Assembly: GCF_024868665.1 (NCBI RefSeq)
Contig: NC_079910.1
Location: forward strand, 12,930,425-12,994,424
From: Triplophysa rosa
Taxonomy: Eukaryota > Chordata > Actinopteri > Cypriniformes > Nemacheilidae
Direction: 5' to 3'
DNA: 64,000 bases
Part shown: positions 29,901-35,765 of the stretch, one piece after another
Numbering within the stretch: the stretch's first letter is position 1
How the letters are laid out: every line of letters starts with the position of its first letter
Position numbers and translations under genes: made by a program
Notes under the pieces: model-generated
What the model was told of the DNA's origin: nothing
Databases searched by the model: none
Seen by the model: only the letters and a program-made list of their open reading frames with translations

Positions 29901-32847
29901 TTACCAATATACAAGCAACAATTAAATGGATGTTTGTAACACTTTATATTAAGGTACGCAAATTCATCATTAACTACTTGCTTATTAACATGCATATTGG
30001 TTGTATATTAGTATGCATAAAGAACATATTAAAATTCTACATCCCTTAATCCTACCCAATACCTAAAACTAAAAACTACCTTATAAGCAGTACTTAGGGC
30101 AGGGGTCTTCAACTAATTTTCTTTGAGGGCCAGACTCCAAAAGTATAAAAAGGATGCGTGCCAGTTTTTTTACCATATCCTCATTTCTTCTGTTATTTTG
30201 TATTTCTGTTATTTATTGCATTTTGTTCCTTTTATACTGTTTTTGTTGCTGTGACTTATAGGTCATATATTAAAACATGCACACAAATATTGCATCCAGT
30301 ATTTGTGCCTTTTCATGATATTTAATTAAAAGGGATGTTGTCTTTTAAATTGTATTTTATATTCCTTAATGCGTTAGTTTACCCCAAAATGAAATTGCTG
30401 TTAATTTACTCTCCCCCAGTCCCCCAGTACCTCCAAGATGTGGATGGCATTGTTTTTTCAAGAAGATATTTATAAAGACATTTGGTTGAATTAATGAAAG
30501 TCAAATTAATAAAAGTCAAAAACGCTAATACATTCAGCACAAATGTAATCCCTGCCCCTTGAGACATTAAACTGGTATCTAATAAAGCGAATCAATTGGT
30601 CTGTGCAAGAAACTGAACACTATTATCATAGAGGCTATGGCTATTATCACATCTTCGGGTAATTCCAATAGCATTCATGTCCCCCACGCACTAAGAAGGG
30701 CAGATCCTTTGAATGCAAGTTCTAGAGGTGAGATGAGCAGCTGTTTTTAGTAAATATAGCTGTTTAAATCACACATAATGAATGCAGTAATAAAAACAAC
30801 ATAGTTTTTCCCTTATCTGAGATAACAGTTCACGTGGTGTAGTACCCTTCCTGCACTACGACCTATCGCGTGCACAAACTGACTGCCTTTGGCTGTGGAT
30901 TGCTGATTATAACGTTGTTAATAAGTCATATTATGTTTCTTGGACAAACCGATCAAATCGCTTTATAAGACGTCAATCGTTATGAGCCGCTAGAATTACT
31001 TCCTAATGTAGCAGGACATCTCAGGACGAAAGTCTCTTAATTGGTTCTATACTGTGACCCAAACTGACTGCAAAGTACTTGTAAGTCTGTAAGATTGTAA
31101 TCGGTTTCCAAATAGAAAGATTATTTAATATGTAAATAATTTGTTATATATATATATTAGGGCTGTCAACGTTAACGCGTTAACGCATGCGATTAATTTT
31201 TTCTAATTAACGCTTGAGAAAATATTTATCGCAATTAACGCAGGATCCGATTGTTTTGACATCCTTTGTCTAGCGTTACATTATGTAATCACGCTCTTAT
31301 TCGTGTACAGGCTTTTAAACCACTTAAGCGCGATTTGAAACAGTTGCTTTGACGCGTTCAATGAAGATAGACAGCTTCTAAACTGTGGGACGCGGCAAAA
31401 CGCAACGCGAGGTCCAGTCTGGTGTAAACAGTCACCTGCTAAGGGCTGCGTCGGTGAATCTCTGTCAGACAGCGCATCCATGTTAAGTTCTCTTTCGTGC
31501 TTGAATGGATAAAACCACACAAGATTATGTCAGAAAGCCCGTTTTGTCTAGCATTTTCTTAAGCACAGTCTTCAAAGTGTAAAATAAAATCTTAATGAAT
31601 GCAAAGTGTTGTGAAAATGGGAGTGCGGTGACGGTCAGATCTGCGTACTGAGACGGCTCTTAAAGGGGCCACGTTCTTAAACGTGCTGCTGTGACTCCTG
31701 TCACTAATGTTAATCAAAGAACAAAATAAAAGAAGAAATCAATGCGATTTTGTAGCTTTAATGAGAATTCTTCTGCATTTAATTTATAATTTAGCATTAA
31801 AGACTGTAAAGTGTCCTTCAATTCCTGTATGTTTCCTACATGAGCTCTCAATTATACTGTTGAATGGCTATAATTCATGTTAAAATAATCAATTTAATAG
31901 AGACATCAGTTACAATACTAATATCAAAATGTTAGCTTTCATAAAATGATGCTGTTAAAGAAATATGTTGTTTCTACATCAATTTGAAGATTAAATGTGA
32001 AATTATTAAAATGTAAAAGTATATTTTAAAATATAATTGTCATGTGCGATTAATCGTGATTAATCACAGAAAAATGTGTGATTAATCCGATTAATTTTTT
32101 TAATCGATTGACAGCACTAATATATATATATATATATATATAATATATATATATATATAGTATAAATAAACTGTATTAAATTACACATTTAATTAATTAA
32201 ATTCATGTATAAAATGTACTAATATGTAAATATATAAAGGTAAACATTTCTGTTTTATTGCCACGCATTGCATTTTTTGTCCATGAAAATTATAGGATAT
32301 TAGTGTTGTTCATTTAGTGAAAAAGTTTTTTTTGTGTGTGTTTATCATAATCATAATCATTTCTCAAATTGACAAAAAAACACTTTAGATACAGAAATAT
32401 CGAAATAAACATCATCAAAAGGCAAAACAACATAATTATTTACAATTAGGGATTGCGGTGTTGCAATATCAGATTCTTACAACACTACTATTATGGACAG
32501 CAAGAATTGTGATAATGATATTATTGTAATATCTATTGGAACTAATAATGAAATAAATAATGAATCATTTAATAAATTTAATACTATGTGTGACACCCCT
32601 AATCTAGATACATAAATATTGAGATGAACCTCACCAAAAGGCAAAACAACAATTTTTACATTTAGAAAATAATTGTAAGTAATGGTTTTCTTTGCAGGAT
32701 TCAGTTTGTGACTGCAACTCACAGACCCCGTCCTGTTTCGCCCGTCACTCCCGCACCACCGCACGACACCCACAAGGCCAGTGCAGGCACCGCGTGCAGG
32801 AGTCGTCCACGACAACCGAAGAACGACTGGATGCCAGTAACGAGTGA
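9152..32847 (+). CDS. mtcl2: MTCL2 (SOGA1)-like microtubule-crosslinking protein, C-terminal 1,340 codons in 11 exons
   Basis: Members of this family (MTCL1, MTCL2/SOGA1, MTCL3/SOGA3) are long coiled-coil proteins; MTCL1 and MTCL2 cross-link microtubules and MTCL2 is linked to the Golgi. The exons join without breaking frame; every intron is phase 0 except the one after 28287 (phase 2). In order, the protein has a lysine-rich lead-in, two SOGA-type coiled-coil segments ([20 protein letters not shown] near residue 70, and [19 protein letters not shown] near residue 130), further heptad-rich exons, and a basic Ser-rich C-terminal region ([33 protein letters not shown]). It ends [14 protein letters not shown]...ASNE. 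From memory this tail fits MTCL2 better than MTCL1 (a different C-terminus) or SOGA3 (shorter), but I could not run an alignment. The start codon and N-terminal exons lie left of the window. No frame-breaking lesion was seen, so the gene looks functional. Confidence 0.8.
9569..9880. mobile_element. Short hAT-type element (312 bp)
   Basis: The ends TAGAAATACACCAATA and, on the opposite strand, TAGAGATGCACCGATATA are inverted repeats. The flanks GTTACTAC (9561-9568) and GTTACCAC (9881-9888) match at 7 of 8 bases, as expected of an aged 8-bp target duplication. There is a TA run near the right end and no coding capacity. Confidence 0.75.
10290..11546 (+). CDS. mtcl2: MTCL2-like, 419-codon coiled-coil exon
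   Basis: The exon follows CATTTAG and ends CTGAAG|GTATGA, phase 0 at both ends. It opens [18 protein letters not shown] and carries the conserved [20 protein letters not shown] segment. Two related SOGA-type repeats follow, separated by about 60 residues and both built on VEEEA-LL-RR heptads, then a Ser/Pro linker and another coiled coil ending near [18 protein letters not shown]. The methionine codon at 10353 is internal, because the conserved reading frame extends 21 codons upstream to the acceptor. This is the most diagnostic exon for family assignment. Confidence 0.95.
11961..12269. repeat. Fold-back repeat copy in intron
   Basis: It runs from AAGGGTAGGTCTTTCAAAAA to CATTTTTGGGTGAACTATCC. 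Its inner arms ACACAAAAAAAGATATTTTA and CAAAATATATTCTTTTGTGT are complementary, giving a long hairpin. Confidence 0.85.
12447..12759. repeat. Fold-back repeat, near-complete copy
   Basis: The left end is AAAGGGATAGTTCACCCC and the right end is CATTTTTGGGTGAACTGG. The inner arms, AACACAAAGGAAGATATTTG and its complement near 12,665-12,690, pair. No coding capacity. Confidence 0.9.
13345..13461 (+). CDS. mtcl2: MTCL2-like, 39-codon exon
   Basis: The acceptor GCATGCAACAG and donor CTG|GTGAGA bound 117 bp, phase 0 on both sides. It encodes a charged, low-complexity linker ([13 protein letters not shown] then [18 protein letters not shown]). It has little intrinsic signal and is supported by splice sites, length and frame. 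Confidence 0.75.
13631..14028. repeat. Fold-back repeat, long copy
   Basis: It runs from TTTAAAGGGATACTCCACCC to GGTGGACTATCCCTTTAA, a near-perfect pair of terminal inverted repeats. The interior holds paired CTACCATAGTAG/CTATGGTAGTA segments. Confidence 0.9.
14303..14349. repeat. (CA)/(CG) microsatellite
   Basis: Alternating purine-pyrimidine run CACACA, then CGCACGCGCGCG, then CACACA, of the kind that can adopt left-handed DNA. Confidence 0.95.
15260..15661. mobile_element. Tc1/mariner-type element remnant (~400 bp)
   Basis: Imperfect terminal inverted repeats face each other: ATATAGACAAAAAGTACTGG then GAAGCCCCCTTCTAAT on the left, matched by ATTAGAAGGGGGCGTC then ACCTTTGTCTATAAAGTGTA on the right. 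TA dinucleotides sit at both junctions. Inside, GACAATGACCCTGAGCACGA and GACCTGGACCCAGCTGAACA resemble codons for the DNDPKH and DLNPIEH motifs of Tc1 transposases, so this is an internally deleted copy of an autonomous element. Confidence 0.8.
15826..15951 (+). CDS. mtcl2: MTCL2-like, 42-codon coiled-coil exon
   Basis: A pyrimidine-rich tract ending TTCTTCAG precedes the exon and the donor is CAG|GTGACA. Phase 0 on both sides. It encodes [20 protein letters not shown] followed by a Gln/Glu/Arg-rich helix, a continuous heptad-type coiled coil. Confidence 0.85.
16173..16403 (+). CDS. mtcl2: MTCL2-like, 77-codon coiled-coil exon
   Basis: The acceptor TTCTCTTTCTAG and donor GAG|GTATGG bound 231 bp, phase 0. 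It encodes [19 protein letters not shown] and then [20 protein letters not shown] with [18 protein letters not shown], a Trp-containing basic segment characteristic of the MTCL/SOGA family. Confidence 0.92.
16487..16633 (+). CDS. mtcl2: MTCL2-like, 49-codon exon
   Basis: The acceptor TTCCTTCAG and donor CTG|GTAGGT bound 147 bp, phase 0. The intron before it is only 83 bp, the shortest in the gene. It encodes [20 protein letters not shown] and a polar tail ending LAEKICPL. Confidence 0.85.
17635..17805 (+). CDS. mtcl2: MTCL2-like, 57-codon exon with tandem CAGCAG acceptor
   Basis: The acceptor region TCTTCCTCAGCAG offers two AGs three bases apart, so the exon may start at 17635 (with Gln) or 17638 (without). 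The frame is the same either way. The donor is CAG|GTGAGT. It encodes [20 protein letters not shown] and [19 protein letters not shown], coiled coil. Confidence 0.9.
18149..18743. mobile_element. Non-autonomous hAT-type element (595 bp) with exact 8-bp target duplication
   Basis: The left end TAGGGCTGGGTATCGATTC and the complement of the right end, TAGGACTGGGCAAAAAAA, form the inverted repeat. Exact copies of GTAGACAT flank it at 18141-18148 and 18744-18751. Its sub-terminal regions are rich in GATTCGATT/AATCGATT words, like the element at 5617. No coding capacity. Confidence 0.93.
19665..19789. repeat. Long hairpin (inverted repeat) element
   Basis: The arm at 19665-19707 and its complement at 19747-19789 match over about 43 bp with few mismatches; both contain ATTATTCGAAAGTTAATGCA or its complement. 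The spacer is about 39 bp and GC-rich. It looks like a short palindromic DNA element and has no coding capacity. Confidence 0.85.
20041..20098. repeat. Fragment of a hAT-type end
   Basis: TAGGGCTGCACAATAATTTA followed by TCGCAAT resembles the TAGAGCTGCACGGTTAAT end at 58035. It stops near where DIRS-like sequence begins and no opposite end was found, so it is probably truncated. Confidence 0.45.
20145..20843 (+). pseudogene. DIRS gag-like ORF fused to a reverse transcriptase fragment
   Basis: A 232-codon open frame. Most of it has no strong motif but matches the style of DIRS ORF1, with acidic Ser-rich sequence and then [20 protein letters not shown] and a [14 protein letters not shown] segment. 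The last residues, AFGLSLSP, belong to reverse transcriptase, which normally lies far downstream in another ORF, so a deletion has fused the two near 20,800. The terminating TGA stands where CGA (Arg) would be expected, consistent with CpG decay. Confidence 0.65.
20841..20990 (+). pseudogene. DIRS reverse transcriptase fragment with YLDD catalytic motif
   Basis: Continuing in the same frame past the TGA, the sequence reads [18 protein letters not shown] and then [12 protein letters not shown], the metal-binding catalytic box, is at 20910-20921. The segments that normally flank it on both sides are absent, so less than a fifth of the domain remains. Confidence 0.75.
21002..21440 (+). pseudogene. 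DIRS RNase H-like domain remnant
   Basis: The frame from 21002 contains [20 protein letters not shown], then [17 protein letters not shown] and [12 protein letters not shown]. This is the DIRS RNase H pattern, with Asp residues in TDN and in VADSLSR. The frame is open to 21352, where a stop interrupts the expected continuation; a related DALAH segment follows near 21,390. Confidence 0.85.
21640..22690 (+). pseudogene. DIRS tyrosine recombinase, frameshifted
   Basis: The N-terminal core-binding part reads [20 protein letters not shown] and then [18 protein letters not shown]. The catalytic part has [12 protein letters not shown] (box I Arg). The expected box II HxxR reads HSTQ at 22503-22514, so the catalytic Arg is replaced by Gln. 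The Tyr nucleophile position is intact in MFYRL (TAC at 22611-22613). A frame change near 21,900 and a TAG at 22413-22415 also break it. The protein cannot be active. Confidence 0.85.
22708..22981. repeat. 29-bp direct repeat pair in the DIRS terminus
   Basis: TTCCACCATGTACTGACCGT plus CTCTGGCGG occurs identically at 22708-22736 and 22953-22981. Repeats between the end of the coding part and the terminus are typical of DIRS elements, which use them in circular-intermediate formation. Confidence 0.9.
22761..23020. repeat. 48-bp perfect inverted repeat closing the DIRS element
   Basis: The arms at 22761-22808 and 22973-23020 are exact reverse complements, running from GGTTACTCCCGTAACCGTGG to the CGCCAGAG end. 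They enclose about 164 bp of unique sequence that includes a TTTATATAA TATA-like stretch. Perfect arms in an otherwise decayed element suggest modest age or repair between arms. Confidence 0.92.
23035..23127. repeat. Fragment of a common fish hAT-type repeat
   Basis: It contains TTAGCTTGTTCAGGTGTGTT, GCTAAACTCGGCAGGA and GGGTTGAGAACCACTG, a consensus I recognise from widespread teleost repeats. It directly abuts the DIRS end. Confidence 0.65.
23374..23467. repeat. Miniature fold-back repeat (94 bp)
   Basis: TTAAAGGGATATTTCACC and GGTGAAGTACCACTTTAA are terminal inverted repeats with inner arms AAATTTCCCC/GGGGAAATTT. It is a compact relative of the longer fold-back family. Confidence 0.88.
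23871..23942. repeat. (CGCA)n(CA)n compound microsatellite
   Basis: About nine CGCA tetranucleotides followed by about eighteen CA dinucleotides. Confidence 0.97.
25355..25674. repeat. Fold-back element with (GA)n/(CT)n ends, just upstream of an exon
   Basis: The left end, (GA)n followed by GTTGCGTCAAC, pairs with the right end, GTTGGCGCAAC followed by (CT)n. Inner segments TTCATGGAGG (25434) and GCTCCATGAA (25611), and CGGAAGT and ACTTCC, also pair in order. It ends about 80 bp before the exon at 25756. Confidence 0.82.
25756..26016 (+). CDS. mtcl2: MTCL2-like, 87-codon coiled-coil exon
   Basis: A strong pyrimidine tract and TTCATCAG precede the exon and the donor is CAG|GTCAGT, phase 0. 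It encodes [38 protein letters not shown] and [19 protein letters not shown]. The [18 protein letters not shown] stretch is strongly conserved in the MTCL/SOGA family. It is separated from the previous exon by a 7.9 kb intron holding the DIRS element. Confidence 0.93.
26935..27243. mobile_element. Right end of a hAT-type element
   Basis: It ends in AGTGCGTTACTACCCACCTC plus TG, and just inside has repeated AAGTAAAAGTAC and ACTCAAGTAAATGTAACG words, the sub-terminal pattern of a widespread fish hAT family with CAGAGGTGGGTAGTAAC ends. The matching left end was not found. The sequence from about 26,450 may be part of it. Confidence 0.65.
27244..27597. repeat. Fold-back repeat, right part, cut by the hAT-type end
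   Basis: It starts inside the family consensus at TCCAAATCTGTATAAATTTC and ends CATTTTTGGGTGAACTGTCC. The usual AAAGGGATAGTTCACCC left end is missing, replaced by the hAT terminus at 27243. Confidence 0.85.
28217..28287 (+). CDS. mtcl2: MTCL2-like, short exon (23 codons plus 2 bases)
   Basis: The acceptor TTTTATTTCAG and donor AAAG|GTACAA bound 71 bp. It enters in phase 0 and leaves in phase 2, the split Arg codon being completed by the next exon. It encodes [20 protein letters not shown] plus VLQ. Confidence 0.82.
28375..29806 (+). CDS. mtcl2: MTCL2-like, large C-terminal exon (1,432 bp)
   Basis: The acceptor CTCTTACAG and donor GAG|GTGAGA bound the exon, phase 2 in and phase 0 out. It opens [19 protein letters not shown]. 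The family signature GIRIYYSPP is followed by [20 protein letters not shown], repeats of the type SQTVG-S-GTQT, and then [35 protein letters not shown] and [12 protein letters not shown]. In MTCL1 and MTCL2 the basic Ser-rich C-terminal region binds microtubules, so this exon probably carries that function. The reading frame is intact. Confidence 0.95.
29937..30096. repeat. Dispersed cyprinid repeat in the last intron
   Basis: It begins TAACACTTTATATTAAGGTA and carries TGCTTATTAACATGCATATT and CATCCCTTAATCCTACCCAA, a consensus I recognise as a common short fish repeat. It lies about 130 bp after the donor at 29806. Confidence 0.7.
30101..30360. repeat. hAT-type left-end fragment
   Basis: GGCAGGGGTCTTCAACTAAT followed by TTTCTTTGAGGGCCAGA is the left terminus of a widespread hAT group (ends CAGGGGTCTTCAA). 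No right end was identified; the right limit is arbitrary. Confidence 0.55.
31158..32119. mobile_element. Non-autonomous hAT-type element (962 bp) inserted in an AT run
   Basis: The left end TAGGGCTGTCAACGTTAACG and the complement of the right end, TAGTGCTGTCAATCGATT, are inverted repeats. Both sub-terminal regions are rich in GATTAAT/ATTAATC and TTAACGC words. ATATATAT flanks it on both sides, consistent with an 8-bp target duplication, though the low-complexity flank makes that weak on its own. No transposase frame was seen. Confidence 0.85.
32120..32160. repeat. (TA)n run
   Basis: AT dinucleotide repeat directly to the right of the hAT-type element; probably the split remainder of its target site. 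Confidence 0.9.
32698..32847 (+). CDS. mtcl2: MTCL2-like, terminal coding exon (49 codons and TGA)
   Basis: The acceptor TTTCTTTGCAG precedes GAT, phase 0. The exon encodes [20 protein letters not shown], then a His/Arg-rich stretch and EERLDASNE, ending in TGA at 32845-32847. The Cys-rich CDC...SCFAR tail is what favours MTCL2 over MTCL1. Confidence 0.9.
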   Translation, partial: DSVCDCNSQTPSCFARHSRTTARHPQGQCRHRVQESSTTTEERLDASNE

Positions 32848-33747
32848 TGGACCTCCTCGAAAGCTTCAGATACTGAACTCTCATAAAAATATTCATATAC
32901 ACACATACTGCCACACAAATGCACTGCCACACACGCCAATACACCCAAACAAGAATTCAGGATCGCAAAAACAGGACCCTTTTCCTGGTCTTTCCAGAAC
33001 CAGACCTCAGTCTAACCAGCACACTTTAATGCCAAGGAAAGGGAGAGAGAGTTGACCTCTTGACATCCATCATTCCACTGTCAACCAAGTCCATCCAGTT
33101 TTAAGTCAGCCAATCCTGCCTTTCAAAGTCCACCAATCTACCATTCCACACACCTCTTCATAAATCTGCCATTCCTCTGTTCTTTATCGGAGGACTTGAC
33201 TAACCAAAACCCAAGATGTCAGCAGTGCTTACTAAAACCATGTAGATATAAAGGAAACAAACAAGATCCTCAATATGACCTCCAGCGACAGAAAACATTC
33301 CTTAGCATTGCTCTGAAAATCTGTACAGTTCTCCAGCAACCATCCCTGATGAAATCTACATGTTCCTTCACAACTTCGCCTTGTTCAAATCACATTCTGA
33401 ATCTGTCCTTTTATAAAGACTTGATATTATGCCGTGTGAAGATGTGTATGGAGAGCATGCTGGTAGCTGTAGAGTAGAAAGGTGTAGTTCAACAAAAGTT
33501 TTGTTTGCTTTGGTACATTGTACTGTACATGTGTGAACATTAGAGCATTAACTCTCGATTGGTTAGAACATCTACATGAAGTTTACAGCTATTACGGGAG
33601 ACATTATTTAGCTTGAACTTTCGTTCTACCTCTCCATATTCTGCCAACATGCTTATATAATCCTAATGGATGTAAATCAGGGTAGACGCCATGTTTGATT
33701 CGACAACAAACTTGGAAAATACGGCTTGCGAAAATTATGTGTCACCC

Positions 33748-34046
33748 TAAAGGGATAGTTCACCCAAAAATAAATGTTCTGTCATTTACTCACCCCTCAG
33801 ATTGTTCCAGACCTGTATAAATTTCTTTGTTCTGCCAAACACAAAGGAAGATATTTGTAAGAATGTCAGTAATCTGAGATCTCATCCCCCACTGACTCCC
33901 ATAGTATTTATTTTCCCTACTATGACATTCTTCCAAAGATCTTCCTTTGTGTTTAGCAGAACAAAGAAATTTATACAGGTTTGCAAAAATGTGAGGGTGA
34001 GTAAATGATGACAGAATATTCATTTTTGGGTGAACTGTTCCTTTAA
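33748..34046. repeat. Fold-back repeat inside the 3' UTR
   Basis: It runs from TAAAGGGATAGTTCACCCAA to GGGTGAACTGTTCCTTTAA, with paired inner arms (ACACAAAGGAAGATATTTG and its complement). In the mRNA it would form a hairpin with arms of up to about 140 nt. Confidence 0.92.
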
Positions 34047-35733
34047 AATAGTAAAATCTGAGAAGGTTATACCTTCATCTTTCGGCTACTTCAAGGAATG
34101 ACACCTAATGCATAGTCCATAATCCTATATCCTTTCTTTCCAGTGCCCATTTAAATGCTATACAAAATGCTAACTATACAGATATATAAACAGAGATATT
34201 TTTAAGACTGAAACGTTGAATGCTAATTGCCCACATTGAGATTTTGAGATTATTGATATTTACTAGATAATCCCCGAATATCATCTATAATCTGTCTTTT
34301 TTTGTTGCTATATGCACTTCTGTCATACAAGTGTAACTGCCCCTACATCACAGTCGATTCTTTATTGTCTGTATAAAAGTGTTCTCCAATTGGAGTGGTG
34401 CTGCAAAAACAGATGTTCAGCCCTATTCTAAGTGTTTCTAATGAGTGTTGATGACAGCAAATTTAAAGAAACATTTTTGTATGCATCTCTCAAGCCAATA
34501 GAATAACTCGGCTTTTTTATAAATAGGGTATTTGTGGAGATTGAGAGTGTTATCACATGTCTTAATTGTTCAGCGTCTGGCCTTGTTGTAAAAAAATGAC
34601 GGTCAGCTATTTTAAACCCAGCCTGTATATCCACAGTAAGTGGATCTCGTTTATTTGTTAAAGCGTTGCCATATTTCCACAGCTACCTCTAAACTCTTCT
34701 TTCTTTCATTCAGTCCATTCATATTTCCTTTTGAAGGACACAGGAGTGCCTTTAAAATCAAAGCAACAAGTTGTCTATGTTAGAAGTACATTTTGGAGGA
34801 ACAGCCTATTTACAACTGTAGTAAACAACACGTGTCCTTAAACGTCTTCACTACTATTGAACCCATCCATTTCTTCACAGAAAAGTGTATATGCACAGTT
34901 AACAGAAGTGAAAAATAAGTTAGTAGTATATATTGTAAAGAAGCCAAAATTCAACTCAAGGACCTTTTGAGTGAGATTTGATAATAATGTAATCAGTCCT
35001 GCTTTTCTTTATAAGCCATTTTTAACCTGTCTGAATGTTCCATGGATTCAGTCTGATGTTGTACTGTAGCTTACTTTACAATGTCAGACAAATGATGTGC
35101 CGTCCTGTTTAAGTGTTCTGAGCTTGGTCATATGATCTCTACATAAGTCAAACAGGGGGAAGGCCTGAGCTCAGGAGTTACAGTCTCAGCACTCCCAACC
35201 ACTCATCAGATGCTGCATTAATGAAGAATGGAAAATGAAATAGTTCCCGTTTATTTAAGACAAATGTTGACAATTAGACAGCCATTCTTCAACCAATTTT
35301 AAAAGGTCATGTGGTTGGTGGTTTATAAAGGTAATATGTTTTTGTGGGAGCGGCTTTCTGATTGGCCGTTCCATCTTTATCACTCTTATGTCATCACAAC
35401 ACCCTGTTTTACTGCCTAGCAATATATAAAACACATTGCTTATTGTTGTCTATATCATTTGCTAAATTATTACAAAGATAATGCATGTATATTTCTTGTT
35501 TTGTCTCCATTTGAAATCTTTTGAATAGAAAAACGACTACAGATGGAGAATGATAAACCTTTCTAAATGTTTTAACTTGAAATCAAGTAAACTGTACATA
35601 CACAATTTGTACTCTTTCTATCCTCGTGTAGGAAACGTTGAATGTCTATGCCTACTTTGAGCTTAAATTCTGTACCTTTCTTCACCTGAATACAAAACGA
35701 TGGAAGATTTTGTGTAAATAGAAACATTTTGAA

Positions 35734-35744
35734 AATAAAATAAA
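35734..35744 (+). terminator. Tandem poly(A) signals
   Basis: Overlapping AATAAA hexamers at 35734 and 35739 are followed about 25 bp later by TTTTGTTTGTCC, a T/GT-rich downstream element. The cleavage site is expected near 35,760. Confidence 0.7.
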
Positions 35745-35765
35745 AGCGCTGAGCATTTCTTCATA

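Larger units (their letters stand above)
32848..35765 (+). other. 3' untranslated region of the MTCL2-like gene
   Basis: This is the sequence between the stop codon and the tandem poly(A) signals. It is AT-rich, has no credible open frame and contains one complete fold-back repeat. Its length of about 2.9 kb is inferred from the first good AATAAA cluster with a downstream T/GT-rich element. Confidence 0.65.
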
